Shown in pieces: positions 23,844-32,957 of a DNA stretch of 39,088 nt. Within the stretch, counting starts at the first letter, position 1; each line of letters opens with the position of its first letter. The stretch is from Verrucomicrobiia bacterium. Its GTDB lineage: Bacteria; Verrucomicrobiota; Verrucomicrobiia; Palsa-1439. Under the pieces are notes generated by a model. That model was not told where the DNA came from. It was given only the letters and a program-made list of their open reading frames with translations, and ran no database searches. The stretch spans positions 1-39,088 of the forward strand of contig JAJVHY010000030.1 of the NCBI GenBank assembly GCA_022072455.1, in the 5' to 3' direction. Both the position numbers and the translations under genes were made by a program.

Positions 23844-24588
23844 TCCAGCCGCAGCTCCAGTCACTCCATCGCCCCAGTCGCACGGACCGAGCGTGCTGCA
23901 ACTCGGCATTGTCGTTGCCATCTTGGCAGCCGGCATCCTGCTCACGGCGTTGACCTCTGATGTAACGCGGGTCTCGGAGCCCGGGATTCAACTCAAGGAT
24001 GATCTCCCCTTCCTGCCGGTCACCGCCGGCGAGTGGATGGGTGGCCCACAAGGCGGGTTGACCAAGGAAGAACGCGATGTGTTGCCGGCCGACACGGAGG
24101 GTGTGCGACGCGTCTACACTAACCAAACCGGGCAGGCGATCTATTGTTCCGTGGTGTTGGCAGGCCGGGATGTCACCAGTATTCATCGCCCCGAATTATG
24201 CCTGAGCGGCCAAGGGTGGAAATTGCAGCAACTCCAGACCGAGCGCATCGCTGTCCCCACCGTTCCCGGCGGCAACCTCCTCGTCTCACGCCTGAATGCC
24301 AACAGCACCCTCGAAGCCAAAAATGGAAAATCTCCGCAGGCGTATTCCGTGTTTGTTTATTGGTTTGTCGGCAAAGAGCGGACCACGCCACACCACTGGC
24401 AACGCATTTGGTGGACGTCGCTGGATCGCGTCCTCCACAACCGCAATCACCGGTGGGCCTATTTCTTGATCAGTACCATCGTCCCCCCGGATCAAGTCGG
24501 CTCCGACCCAGCCGCCAGCCAGGATGCAGCGATGAAGTTGGTGGATAATTTCGTGCGCGCGGCCTATCCGCAATTGATACCGCACTGA
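23836..24588 (+). CDS. Exosortase-associated EpsI-type protein
   Basis: A 250-residue protein with one N-terminal membrane segment (LGIVVAILAAGILLTAL) and an outward EpsI domain. The signature SIHRPELCLSGQGW lies in the middle (about 115-128), with IYCSVVLAGRD before it. EpsI domains are often fused to the exosortase; here they are split, with an 8-base gene overlap. The role is in exopolysaccharide or exosortase-dependent surface assembly; the chemical function is unknown. Confidence 0.92.
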   Translation: MNDPAAAPVTPSPQSHGPSVLQLGIVVAILAAGILLTALTSDVTRVSEPGIQLKDDLPFLPVTAGEWMGGPQGGLTKEERDVLPADTEGVRRVYTNQTGQAIYCSVVLAGRDVTSIHRPELCLSGQGWKLQQLQTERIAVPTVPGGNLLVSRLNANSTLEAKNGKSPQAYSVFVYWFVGKERTTPHHWQRIWWTSLDRVLHNRNHRWAYFLISTIVPPDQVGSDPAASQDAAMKLVDNFVRAAYPQLIPH

Positions 24589-24593
24589 CCGCC

Positions 24594-25985
24594 ATGCCGA
24601 CCAAACAACGCGAGATCGCCGCTCAATTCAGCCAAATCACCGACGCGCTATTGATCGCGCTGGTTTTCTGGCTGGCGCATGCGCTCCGGTCGGAATTGGC
24701 TTATCTCTACCCCGGCAATTTTTCCATCATCGCACCGTTTCGCTATTACAAATGGTTGTACCTCATCATCCTGCCGGTCACCCCGCTCTTGCTCGATGTC
24801 AACGGCTACTACGGGCGCCCGCTGGCCATCGGGCGCGGGCCGACCCTCTGGATTCTCCTCAAGAGCGTCACCGTCAGCGCATTGCTGGCCATCGCCGTGA
24901 TCTACTTTCTCAACCTCGGCACCTTGAGCCGGGGTGTCATTCTGTTATTTGCCGGATTGAGCGTGGTGGCCCTCTTCATCAAGGATGAAATTGTCCGGGC
25001 CTATCGGCGCAACGCGGCTCGGCAACCCGAACTCGCCACCGCCTGCCTGCTCGTCGGCCCCCCGGACAAAAACTCCGAATTTGAAAATCTCCTCCTCCAA
25101 CACCCCGAATGGCGGCTCCGCGTCGCTGCACGCTTGGAGCCAGCCACCAACTGGCTGACCCAACTCCCCGAGATTCTCCATCGCGAACCGATTGGCTGCG
25201 TCATCTTCAACATCGGCCAGACCTACTTCAACGAAGTCGAACAAGCCATTCTCGCCTGTGAAACCGAAGGTGTTGAAGCATGGCTGGTGGCCGACTTCGT
25301 CAAAACCTCCATCGCCCGCGCGACCATTGATGAATTCGGTGGTAAACCAGTCCTCGTCTTCCGCTCGACGCCCGACATTTCCTGGCAACTCGTGGGCAAA
25401 CGCCTGCTCGACATTGCCGGCGCTACCTTCGGTTTATTGATTCTCGGCCCCTTGGTCATGGCCCCGGCTGCCCTCGCCATCCGCCTGACATCACCGGGAC
25501 CGATCCTCTTCCGGCAAAAACGGAGCGGCCTGCATGGCCGGCTGTTCACCATGTACAAATTCCGGTCGATGGTGGACGAAGCGGAAATGCTGCGCGTCGA
25601 ACTCGAAGTCTTCAACGAAGCCAGCGGCCCCGTCTTCAAAATGAAACAAGACCCGCGCGTCACCCCGGTTGGCCGCTTTATCCGCCGCACCAGTATTGAC
25701 GAACTCCCCCAACTCTGGAACGTCCTCAACGGCGACATGAGCCTCGTCGGCCCCCGCCCCCCCATTCCCAGTGAAGTCTCCAAGTACGACCCGTGGCATC
25801 GCCGCCGGCTCTCCATGAAACCCGGCCTCACCTGCCTCTGGCAAATCAGCGGCCGCAGCACCGTCGGCTTCGAACAATGGATGAAACTCGACCTCGAATA
25901 CATTGACCACTGGTCGCTCTGGCTCGACATCAAAATCCTCCTCCGCACTATCCCCGTCGTTTTCGGCGGCTTTGGAGCCCACTAA
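24594..25985 (+). CDS. Polyprenyl glycosylphosphotransferase starting exopolysaccharide synthesis
   Basis: A 463-residue protein of the WcaJ/WbaP type. It has four N-terminal membrane segments, a central nucleotide-binding-like domain (about 140-260), one further hydrophobic segment ([16 protein letters not shown]) and a C-terminal bacterial sugar transferase domain with [28 protein letters not shown] and CLWQISGRS. It should move a sugar-1-phosphate from a UDP-sugar onto undecaprenyl phosphate at the inner membrane, the first step of repeat-unit synthesis. It is five bases after EpsI and three before the sugar-nucleotide gene. The sugar cannot be told from sequence. Confidence 0.93.
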   Translation: MPTKQREIAAQFSQITDALLIALVFWLAHALRSELAYLYPGNFSIIAPFRYYKWLYLIILPVTPLLLDVNGYYGRPLAIGRGPTLWILLKSVTVSALLAIAVIYFLNLGTLSRGVILLFAGLSVVALFIKDEIVRAYRRNAARQPELATACLLVGPPDKNSEFENLLLQHPEWRLRVAARLEPATNWLTQLPEILHREPIGCVIFNIGQTYFNEVEQAILACETEGVEAWLVADFVKTSIARATIDEFGGKPVLVFRSTPDISWQLVGKRLLDIAGATFGLLILGPLVMAPAALAIRLTSPGPILFRQKRSGLHGRLFTMYKFRSMVDEAEMLRVELEVFNEASGPVFKMKQDPRVTPVGRFIRRTSIDELPQLWNVLNGDMSLVGPRPPIPSEVSKYDPWHRRRLSMKPGLTCLWQISGRSTVGFEQWMKLDLEYIDHWSLWLDIKILLRTIPVVFGGFGAH

Positions 25986-25988
25986 ATT

Positions 25989-26936
25989 ATGGCCACCAAA
26001 AAGAAACCAGTCTCAGTCGTTACCGGCGGGGCCGGCTTCCTCGGCTCCCATCTCACCGACCGGCTCCTAGCCGAAGGCCTCCGGGTCATTGCCCTCGACA
26101 ACCTCATCACCGGCAACACCGACAACCTCGCCCACCTCGCCGGCAATCCCGATTTCTCCTTCATCAAACAAGACGTCACCAATTACCTCTACCTGCCCGG
26201 CCCCGTCGACTACGTCTTTCACTTCGCCTCACCGGCCAGTCCGATTGACTACCTCGAAATCCCGATTCAAACCCTCAAGGTCGGCTCCCTCGGCACCCAC
26301 AACGCCCTCGGCCTCGCCAAAGCCAAGGGCGCAAAGTTCTTCCTCGCCTCCACCAGCGAATGTTACGGCGACCCGCTCGTTCATCCCCAGACTGAAGACT
26401 ACTGGGGCAACGTCAACCCCATCGGCCCCCGTGGCTGCTACGATGAAGCCAAACGTTTCGCCGAAGCCATCACCATGGCCTACCACCGGCATCACAAAGT
26501 GGACACCCACATCGTCCGCATCTTCAACACCTACGGTCCCCGCATGCGTCTCCGCGACGGCCGCGTCGTCCCCGCCTTCATCGGTCAGGCGTTGAAAGGC
26601 CAACCGCTCACCGTCTTCGGCAAAGGCCAACAAACCCGCAGCTTCTGTTATTGCAGCGACCTCATTGACGGCATCTACCGGCTCAGCCAAGTCGACTACC
26701 ACGAGCCGGTCAACATCGGCAACCCGACCGAATTCACCATCCTCGACTTCGGCAAACTGGTTCTGAAGATGACCGGCAGCAAAAGCAAATTCGTCTACAA
26801 ACCCCTCCCGACCGACGACCCCAAACAACGCCGCCCCGACATCACCAAAGCCAAAAAACTCCTCGGCTGGGAACCGAAAGTAAAATTGGAAGACGGCCTC
26901 AAGCAGACCATCGAGTATTTCCGCGATAAGGTCTGA
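25989..26936 (+). CDS. UDP-glucuronate decarboxylase (UDP-xylose synthase-like)
   Basis: A 315-residue short-chain dehydrogenase. It has the NAD-binding [10 protein letters not shown] at the start, the family [16 protein letters not shown] stretch, STSECYGDP, the catalytic YDEAK and FNTYGPRM. These fit UDP-glucuronate decarboxylase, which makes UDP-xylose; other extended SDR sugar epimerases are less likely. It is the last gene of the exosortase/exopolysaccharide set and presumably supplies a nucleotide sugar for it. It ends seven bases from the convergent HAD gene. Confidence 0.9.
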   Translation: MATKKKPVSVVTGGAGFLGSHLTDRLLAEGLRVIALDNLITGNTDNLAHLAGNPDFSFIKQDVTNYLYLPGPVDYVFHFASPASPIDYLEIPIQTLKVGSLGTHNALGLAKAKGAKFFLASTSECYGDPLVHPQTEDYWGNVNPIGPRGCYDEAKRFAEAITMAYHRHHKVDTHIVRIFNTYGPRMRLRDGRVVPAFIGQALKGQPLTVFGKGQQTRSFCYCSDLIDGIYRLSQVDYHEPVNIGNPTEFTILDFGKLVLKMTGSKSKFVYKPLPTDDPKQRRPDITKAKKLLGWEPKVKLEDGLKQTIEYFRDKV

Positions 26937-26943
26937 CTGTAGC

Positions 26944-27609
26944 TTACGCCTCGCCTACTAGCAGCTCCGCACAATCCGCCGGCATCAACTCATCCAACTG
27001 ATGCACCACCCGGTCAGCATCAGCGATGGACGCGGCGGGATGCGTGGTCGCGACGCCGATGACTTTCATCTGCGCGCGCCGGGCGGCTTCGATGCCGACG
27101 TGGGCGTCTTCAAACACCACGCAGCGCTGCGCCGGGAAGCCGAGCCGTTTAGCGCCAAGCAGAAAAACCTCGGGGTCCGGTTTCCCATGCGTCACATCTC
27201 CGGCGGCCACGATCTCGGGGAAAAAATCACTCAAGCCGACCAGCTTCACGACCAAATCAATATTCTCACGCGGCGTCGAGGAACCGATGACGCGTGGTAC
27301 TCCGGCATCGCGGAGCCGTTCCAGAAACGTCCGCACACCGGGCAACGCCTCAATCCCCGTCTCACGGACAATGTCCCGATAATGCTCTTCTTTCACCCAT
27401 GCCAACCGCTTGATCTCGGCGGGATCGGTCGTCCACTTCAGGACTTCCGGGAAGATGCGCTCGTTTTTCATCCCGAAACTTTTCTGAAAGTGTCCTTCCG
27501 GCAAGGTGCGCTTCTCGGATTTTGCCAACCTTTCCCAACTCGCGGCGTGTTGCCGGGAGGAATCGATGATCACGCCGTCCCAATCGAATATCGCCGCCCA
27601 TTTGTCCAT
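26944..27609 (-). CDS. HAD-superfamily phosphatase, beta-phosphoglucomutase-like
   Basis: A 221-residue soluble protein with all four HAD motifs: DWDGVIIDS (nucleophile and acid/base aspartates), GSSTPRENI, KPDPEVFL and VFEDAHVGIEAA. The helical cap between motifs I and II is of the beta-phosphoglucomutase/phosphonatase subfamily. The substrate may be a sugar phosphate. The ATG at 27609 follows a promoter by six bases. It is divergent from the ACT-domain gene. Confidence 0.88.
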   Translation of the reverse strand: MDKWAAIFDWDGVIIDSSRQHAASWERLAKSEKRTLPEGHFQKSFGMKNERIFPEVLKWTTDPAEIKRLAWVKEEHYRDIVRETGIEALPGVRTFLERLRDAGVPRVIGSSTPRENIDLVVKLVGLSDFFPEIVAAGDVTHGKPDPEVFLLGAKRLGFPAQRCVVFEDAHVGIEAARRAQMKVIGVATTHPAASIADADRVVHQLDELMPADCAELLVGEA

Positions 27610-27615
27610 GCGGCA

Positions 27616-27644
27616 TTCCTAACGTGCCGGTTTCGCGGGCGCAA
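27616..27644 (-). promoter_or_regulatory. Sigma-70-type promoter, leaderless arrangement (HAD gene)
   Basis: On the minus strand, TTGCGC (complement of 27639-27644), a 17-base spacer and TAGGAA (complement of 27616-27621) end six bases before ATG27609. The -10 box is imperfect. No Shine-Dalgarno sequence is seen. Confidence 0.4.
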
Positions 27645-27667
27645 CACCTGTGTTACCTTCCCAGTGG

Positions 27668-27675
27668 AAAGGAGG
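27668..27675 (+). promoter_or_regulatory. Shine-Dalgarno deciding ACT-gene start
   Basis: AAAGGAGG lies five bases before ATG27681. It rules out the longer in-frame GTG start at 27624, whose extra residues do not resemble the family. Confidence 0.8.
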
Positions 27676-27680
27676 CCGAT

Positions 27681-28082
27681 ATGTTAAAGGCGAAAATCGC
27701 CAAGGAAGTGCTCGTCAAGGTGCACAACGAGATCGGCGTGCTGGCCAACTTGACCAAACTCATCGCCGAAAAAGGTATCAACATCCTCGCCGCCAGTGCT
27801 TGGGTGAATGGCAGCGAAGCCCTCATCCATCTGGTGACTGACGACAATCTCCGCACCAGCGACACGCTCCGCGCCAAGAGCTACAACCCGCGGGAGATGG
27901 ATGTCGTCTTGCTCGAATCGCCGCATAAACCGGGCTTGCTCCGCCACATCACTGAGCGGCTCGCGGGCTCGGGGATTGATATCCATCATCTCTACGCCAG
28001 CGCGGCGTTGGACCAAGAGCGGTGTCTGATTGTATTCGCGTGTGCCGACAACGACCGGGCCGTGGTGTTGCTGAATAGCTAA
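27681..28082 (+). CDS. Tandem ACT-domain protein
   Basis: A 133-residue soluble protein of two ACT domains. The first (about 1-65) has VHNEIGVLANLTKLIAEKGI, the second (about 70-133) has SPHKPGLLRHITERLAGSGI. ACT domains bind amino acids and regulate enzymes of amino-acid metabolism; stand-alone tandem proteins are usually regulators. No catalytic domain is attached. The start is fixed by a strong Shine-Dalgarno sequence. It ends two bases from the convergent oxidoreductase gene. Confidence 0.88.
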   Translation: MLKAKIAKEVLVKVHNEIGVLANLTKLIAEKGINILAASAWVNGSEALIHLVTDDNLRTSDTLRAKSYNPREMDVVLLESPHKPGLLRHITERLAGSGIDIHHLYASAALDQERCLIVFACADNDRAVVLLNS

Positions 28083-28084
28083 GA

Positions 28085-30064
28085 TCACCCGACGGTGGGC
28101 AGAATCGCGGCTTGACCGGTCTGCACGGACTTGAGGATCGCCAACGTCGCGCGCGTGGTGGCGATGATTTCCTCAAACGCAATGGGCATTTTTGTTCCAG
28201 CTTTGACCGCTGCCACGAATTGCCGGACTTCCTCCGCCTGACCCTTGTCCCGAAAGTCATCCACAATCACATGCCGGCCCCCGCCGAACATTTCGAAATG
28301 TTCCTTAGCGAGCGATGAATCGGCCACGCTGAAGTAATCAATTGCCCCAACCGAGCCGTCGGCAAAACGCAGTGCGATTTGGACGTTGTCCTGCCCAAAA
28401 GTTTGCGCGAACACGGAAACCGGCCGCGCCCGCGCCATGCAGTGCAGAAAATCCACAAAGTGACACACCTCGCCGAGAATCCGGCCCCCACCCGTCACCG
28501 GATCGTTGACCCAATGATCTTTTGGCAACGGCGTCACGCTCACCCGGTACCGCATCACCAACGGCCCCGGCAACGGTTTTGCAAACGGCGCAAACCGGCG
28601 GTTGAAGCCGACCATCAAGCGCGTGTTACCAGTATTGAGGATCTCATCGAGTTCATCTTCCCGGAGACACAGCGGCTTTTCGCAAAAAACGGTCTTACCG
28701 GCTTGGAGCGCGGCGGCGGTAATGGTCGCATGCAAATCGTGCCGGGTGGCGACGAGGATGGTGTTGATATCCCTGTTGGCGATGACCGATTGCCAGTCGG
28801 TCGTGCAGCCGGCGAAGCCGAATTTTTCCTGCGTCTTTTTCGCGTTCACGCCGGTCGCCGTGCAGACGGTATGAAGAGTGACGTCGGGATTCGCTTTGAA
28901 CTGCGGCAAGAGCACACCTTGCGCATAATTGCCGGCGCCGATGACCCCGAGGACGACCGCAGTATGTGGGAGCGGCATTCTGGCCGCGACCGGTCGCGAC
29001 GGGGATGTCGCTCCCACGGGATACTGCAAAAGCACGCCCACGAAACGTTCCTTGCTCGTGATCAACTCGTACGCTTTCGGCGCATCATCAATTTTGAAAG
29101 TGTGGGTAATGAGCGGCGCAAGATTCAATCGCAACTGGAGGAAGGCTTCCATGTTGCGTTGCTCCGTCCAACGGACGTAGCCGATGGGATAATCCAACCC
29201 GTGTTCCTCGTACGACGGGTCGTACCGGCCGGGGCCGTAGCTGCGGCTGAGACGGAAATCGAGCTCCTTGCGGAAGAAAATGTCGCGCGGGATTTCCATG
29301 CCGGTCACGCCGACCATGACGACCCGGCCGCGGTCGCGGCAGAGCTGGCCGGCCAAGCGGATCGGCTCGTTGCTGTCGGTCGCGGCAGTGATGATGACGG
29401 CATCCATCGAATCCGGCTGACCGGGTTCGACGCCGGCCAGCGCGACGGCTTCCGGTTTCAAGTCGTGACCAAAGACCCGGCAGCCGGCCGCCTTGAGGAG
29501 TTGAACCGCCAGTTGCCCGACAAGACCAAGACCGATGACAGCAACGTTTTCACCGAGACGGACGTCGGCTTGCCGGACGCCCTGGAGCGCGATTGCGCCA
29601 AGAGTCGTAAATGCAGCATGCTCGAAGACCATGCCTTCCGGAATTTTCGCGACGAGGTTTTGCGGTACACAAACGACTTCGGCGTGGCTGGCGTAATCCT
29701 GACCGGCACAGGCGACGCGGTCGCCGACGGCGAGGTCAGTGACACCAGCCCCAACTTCGATAACGGTGCCGGCAGTCGAGTAACCGAGTTCCTTCCACTG
29801 ATCGAGCCGGGAACGGATTTTATTGATGGTCGCGCCGACGCCTTCGCGTTTGACGGTATCGAAGACTTGCCGGACGAGGTCGGGGCGTTTGCGCGCCTTG
29901 CCGAGCATGGAGGCCTGCGCCATTTCGACGGTCGAGCGTTCGGTACCGGCGCTGACGAGGGAGCAGGCGTTTCGAACAAGGACGCACCCCGGTTGGCAGG
30001 CGGGCGGCGGGACGTCAACGAGTTTGATGTCGCCGGTCTTGAAATCTTGGACGAGCTGTTTCAT
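28085..30064 (-). CDS. Two-domain oxidoreductase: zinc-type alcohol dehydrogenase + Gfo/Idh/MocA
   Basis: A 659-residue fusion. Residues 1-348 are a medium-chain dehydrogenase with a GroES-like part and a Rossmann part (VAVIGLGLVGQLAVQLL). Residues about 370-659 are a Gfo/Idh/MocA dehydrogenase with VIGAGNYAQGVLLPQF and the catalytic-lysine motif CEKPL. The linker (350-367) is encoded by palindromic element C. Such fusions occur near exopolysaccharide genes, so a sugar or sugar nucleotide is the likely substrate, but this is inference. ATG30064 is chosen over longer frames because the family starts there (MKQLVQDFKTG) and a promoter ends eleven bases before it. Confidence 0.88.
   Translation of the reverse strand: MKQLVQDFKTGDIKLVDVPPPACQPGCVLVRNACSLVSAGTERSTVEMAQASMLGKARKRPDLVRQVFDTVKREGVGATINKIRSRLDQWKELGYSTAGTVIEVGAGVTDLAVGDRVACAGQDYASHAEVVCVPQNLVAKIPEGMVFEHAAFTTLGAIALQGVRQADVRLGENVAVIGLGLVGQLAVQLLKAAGCRVFGHDLKPEAVALAGVEPGQPDSMDAVIITAATDSNEPIRLAGQLCRDRGRVVMVGVTGMEIPRDIFFRKELDFRLSRSYGPGRYDPSYEEHGLDYPIGYVRWTEQRNMEAFLQLRLNLAPLITHTFKIDDAPKAYELITSKERFVGVLLQYPVGATSPSRPVAARMPLPHTAVVLGVIGAGNYAQGVLLPQFKANPDVTLHTVCTATGVNAKKTQEKFGFAGCTTDWQSVIANRDINTILVATRHDLHATITAAALQAGKTVFCEKPLCLREDELDEILNTGNTRLMVGFNRRFAPFAKPLPGPLVMRYRVSVTPLPKDHWVNDPVTGGGRILGEVCHFVDFLHCMARARPVSVFAQTFGQDNVQIALRFADGSVGAIDYFSVADSSLAKEHFEMFGGGRHVIVDDFRDKGQAEEVRQFVAAVKAGTKMPIAFEEIIATTRATLAILKSVQTGQAAILPTVG
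28966..29017. repeat. Palindromic element C, in frame in oxidoreductase linker
   Basis: A 52-base palindrome of two 26-base halves, matching as reverse complements at about 21 of 26 positions, with GTGGGAGCG at each outer end. Each half has its own hairpin (GCGGC/GCCGC; GCGAC/GTCGC). On the coding strand it is read as VGATSPSRPVAARMPLPH between the two enzyme domains. It looks like a mobile palindrome that landed in a tolerant linker. Confidence 0.85.
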
Positions 30065-30075
30065 GAGGCGTGCCG

Positions 30076-30104
30076 ACTCTAGCCAAGTGCCTCCCCAAGA
30101 GCAA
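30076..30104 (-). promoter_or_regulatory. Sigma-70-type promoter of oxidoreductase gene
   Basis: On the minus strand, TTGCTC (complement of 30099-30104), a 17-base spacer and TAGAGT (complement of 30076-30081). ATG30064 lies eleven bases past the -10 box, leaving a leader of about five bases and no Shine-Dalgarno sequence. The rest of the 211-base gap (30065-30275) holds the ankyrin gene promoter and nothing else recognised. Confidence 0.5.
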
Positions 30105-30228
30105 GCCACCCTGGTTGCCCTCACGTGATAGTTAGCGTCGATGACTGGTCGAAGTCGACGGCATGCAGGAGACAGCTGGACTTGTGTCGCAGGATTTACC
30201 CCGGTACTGAAGGGGGCCGCTTTTTGAT

Positions 30229-30256
30229 TTGCAGCTGCCTGTTCATCTCGTAACAT
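30229..30256 (+). promoter_or_regulatory. Possible promoter of ankyrin gene
   Basis: TTGCAG (30229-30234), a 16-base spacer and TAACAT (30251-30256) precede ATG30276 by 19 bases. No clear Shine-Dalgarno sequence follows. The match is moderate. Confidence 0.4.
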
Positions 30257-30275
30257 CCAGCCAACTAGATTCAGC

Positions 30276-31775
30276 ATGGCTAGACGCTACCTAAGTTATT
30301 GGATTGCTTGCCTCCTGATGTTTTGCGGTTGTGCTGACATTCACCGCGCGGCTCGGAAGGGCGATGTTCAAGCTGTCAAGTCGCTACTCGAGTCTCATCC
30401 TGATTTGGCCTTCAGCAATGACGAACGCGGCCAGACGCCATTGCACTTGGCAGTGGGAAGTCACCAAACAGCGGTTGTGGAGGTGCTCTTGAATCACCAT
30501 GCTGATCCCAATGCTCGGGATAGATCCGGCTACACTCCGTTGCATTTTGGCATGCGCAACAAGGATATAGTCGAGTTGCTCTTGGCTCATTCGGCCAATG
30601 TTAATGCCAAGACCGCTTCCGGCATCACACCGTTGCACCGTGCCTCGGGCCCGGAAGTTGCCGGCTTACTTCTCGCACATAAAGCGGAAGTTAACGCGCA
30701 GGATGACCGGGGGCAGACACCATTACACTTAGCGGCCTCGGAAGGTAACAAACAGTTACTGGAATTTTTGTTGGCCAACGGTGCGGCGATTAACACTCAG
30801 GATAATCGAGGCGATACGCCACTGCATCTGGCGACGACGAGGCGACACAAGGACGCAGCTGCGTTCTTACGTCACCATGGCGGCAAAGACTTCACCACCG
30901 GAATACACGAAGCGGCGAGTTACGGGGACTTGGAACAAGTTAAGGCGCTCCTCCAGGACACACCTGAGATTGTTTCGAGTAAAGATGGTGAAGGACGGAC
31001 TCCGTTGCACTCCGCCGTAACGTTTGGTCGGTGGATTTACTCGCACGGAGATAGCGAACAAAGCAAGATCGTGGAACTACTTTTAGCTAATAACGCCGAA
31101 ATTAATGCCAAGGATAAATGGGGCTACACGCCCTTGAACATAGCGGCAATGAGCGGGCGCAAGCCGCTTGTAAAACTCCTTTTGGCCCACAGTGCCGAAT
31201 ACACAATTCATGACTTAGTAAACATCGGTGACATTGAAAAAATCAGCATGTTACTAAAGATCAACCCAGATCTTGTTTTCAATAGAAACCGGGGTGGCGA
31301 AACGCCTTTACATAGGGCAGTGCTAAGTGGTCGCGATGACATGGTGGAATTGCTTCTGGGTAACCAAGCGGAAGTTAATGCCAAAGACGCACAAGGTGTC
31401 ACGCCGCTGCATCTGGCGTCGGGTGAAGGCAGAACACGCATCATGGAACTGCTGGTGGTCCACAAGGCTGACGTTAATCTCAAAGACAACGAAGGCTATA
31501 CGCCGCTATACATAGCAACCTTGGTGGGTAATCGAGACACCGCAGCATGGCTGCTAGCAAAAGGAGCCGATGTTAACTTGAAAGCCAAAATGGGCGAGAC
31601 GCCGCTGTTTAACGCAGCGGACAATGGCTATGAAGCAGTAGCGGAATTACTGTTGTCGAATCACGCCGAAGTGAACGCTAGGGATGATAAAGGCTGGACA
31701 CCTTTACGCCATGCACTGGAGACTCGTCACAAGAACGTCGCCAAGATATTGCGAATGCATGGCGGTCACAAATAG
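30276..31775 (+). CDS. Ankyrin-repeat lipoprotein with three internal modules
   Basis: A 499-residue protein with a signal peptide (YWIACLLMFCGC) whose Cys after Gly could be a lipobox, so it is probably exported and lipid-anchored. The rest is a chain of about 13 ankyrin repeats (GxTPLHLA...VELLLAxxAxVNAKD). Three stretches start alike: ADIHRAARKGDVQAVK (about 20), TGIHEAASYGDLEQVK (about 207) and YTIHDLVNIGDIEKIS (about 308), so the gene consists of three modules. Ankyrin arrays bind proteins; the partner is unknown. By eye the gene has lower G+C than its neighbours and many A/T-ending codons, suggesting transfer. A terminator follows. Confidence 0.9.
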   Translation: MARRYLSYWIACLLMFCGCADIHRAARKGDVQAVKSLLESHPDLAFSNDERGQTPLHLAVGSHQTAVVEVLLNHHADPNARDRSGYTPLHFGMRNKDIVELLLAHSANVNAKTASGITPLHRASGPEVAGLLLAHKAEVNAQDDRGQTPLHLAASEGNKQLLEFLLANGAAINTQDNRGDTPLHLATTRRHKDAAAFLRHHGGKDFTTGIHEAASYGDLEQVKALLQDTPEIVSSKDGEGRTPLHSAVTFGRWIYSHGDSEQSKIVELLLANNAEINAKDKWGYTPLNIAAMSGRKPLVKLLLAHSAEYTIHDLVNIGDIEKISMLLKINPDLVFNRNRGGETPLHRAVLSGRDDMVELLLGNQAEVNAKDAQGVTPLHLASGEGRTRIMELLVVHKADVNLKDNEGYTPLYIATLVGNRDTAAWLLAKGADVNLKAKMGETPLFNAADNGYEAVAELLLSNHAEVNARDDKGWTPLRHALETRHKNVAKILRMHGGHK

Positions 31776-31857
31776 CTGAATCCTCATTCTGGCGTTCCGG
31801 CAAATGCGGGCTTAGTTTCAGGCCAAGCCGACGCAGTAGTTTCGGTTACTCTTCGTC

Positions 31858-31895
31858 GCCCGTCAATCAGTGAGGGTTGACGGGCCGTTTGTTTT
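31858..31895 (+). terminator. Intrinsic terminator after ankyrin gene
   Basis: A nine-base stem GCCCGTCAA/TTGACGGGC (31858-31866 with 31877-31885) with a ten-base loop is followed by CGTTTGTTTT. It lies in the 180-base gap between the ankyrin and asd genes; nothing else was recognised in that gap. Confidence 0.75.
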
Positions 31896-31955
31896 CGCGC
31901 ATCGAAATAATTCACTTGCTGGAAGGGGCGGTTTTGGGCATTTTGTCGCCCCCTT

Positions 31956-32957
31956 ATGAGCAAGACCTACAATGTAGCGGTAGTCGGTGCGACCGGCGCG
32001 GTCGGCATCGAAATGATCAAGACGCTGGAGAAACGCAATTTCCCGGTCGGCAAACTGACGCTCCTCGCGTCGGGCCGTTCCGCCGGCAAGAAGCTGAAAT
32101 TTCAGGGCAAAGATGTCACGGTCCAGGAACTGACGAAGGACTCGTTCGCCGGCATCCACTTCGCGTTGTTCAGCGCGGGCAGCGGCATCTCGAAGGAGTT
32201 CGGGCCAATCGCTGCGAAGGCGGGCTGTGTCGTCGTGGATAATTCGAGCTGCTTCCGCATGGACCCGAACGTGCCGCTCGTCGTGCCGGAGATCAATGCC
32301 GCGGACGCGAAACAGCACAAGGGCATCATTGCGAATCCCAATTGCACGACCGCAATCACGTTGATGGCGTTGTATCCGTTGCACGCGGCGTTTGGCTGCA
32401 CCCGCATTTTTGCGTCGAGCTACCAAGCCGTGTCGGGCACCGGCGCAAAGGCGATTGCGGAGTTGGAACGGCAGGTTGACCAAGTAGTGAAAGGACAGCC
32501 GGTCACCAAGGAAGTGTATCCGCATCAGATCGCGTTCAACGTGTTGCCGCAGGTCGATTCATTCCTGCCGACCGGCTACACGAAGGAAGAAATGAAGATG
32601 GAGAACGAAGGCCGCAAGATCATGCATCACCCGAAGTTCCGGGCGAGCGTGACCTGCGTCCGCGTGCCGGTCTATCGCGCGCACTCGGTCGCTGTCTCCG
32701 CGGAATTCGAGAAACCGGTGACCGTCGAAGCCGCACTGGCCGCGCTCCGGAAGGCTCCAGGTCTGGATGTCATTGATAACCCCGACAAGAGCGAGTACCC
32801 GCTGCCGTTGTATCAGACGGACAAATACAACTGCGCCGTCGGCCGCCTCCGCAAGGATTGCGCGCTCGATAACGGCCTGTGTTTCTGGGTCAGTGGCGAC
32901 CAGTTGCTCAAAGGCGCCGCGCTCAACGCGGTGCAGATCGCGGAAGTGTTGATCTAA
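31956..32957 (+). CDS. asd: Aspartate-semialdehyde dehydrogenase
   Basis: A 333-residue enzyme that reduces aspartyl phosphate to aspartate semialdehyde with NADPH, at the branch to lysine/diaminopimelate, threonine and methionine. NADPH-binding VVGATGAVGIEMI opens the protein, the catalytic Cys130 is in NPNCTT, and the second domain has YPHQIAFNVLPQVDSF and the VPVYRAHSVA stretch with the active-site histidine. Length is normal. The start is ATG31956, with no clear Shine-Dalgarno sequence. The last four bases overlap the convergent small gene. Confidence 0.96.
   Translation: MSKTYNVAVVGATGAVGIEMIKTLEKRNFPVGKLTLLASGRSAGKKLKFQGKDVTVQELTKDSFAGIHFALFSAGSGISKEFGPIAAKAGCVVVDNSSCFRMDPNVPLVVPEINAADAKQHKGIIANPNCTTAITLMALYPLHAAFGCTRIFASSYQAVSGTGAKAIAELERQVDQVVKGQPVTKEVYPHQIAFNVLPQVDSFLPTGYTKEEMKMENEGRKIMHHPKFRASVTCVRVPVYRAHSVAVSAEFEKPVTVEAALAALRKAPGLDVIDNPDKSEYPLPLYQTDKYNCAVGRLRKDCALDNGLCFWVSGDQLLKGAALNAVQIAEVLI

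Noticed and set aside
28379-30082. A 567-codon plus-strand open frame
   Set aside because: It is the antisense shadow of the two-domain oxidoreductase, whose motifs (GLGLVG, GAGNYA, CEKPL) are on the minus strand.
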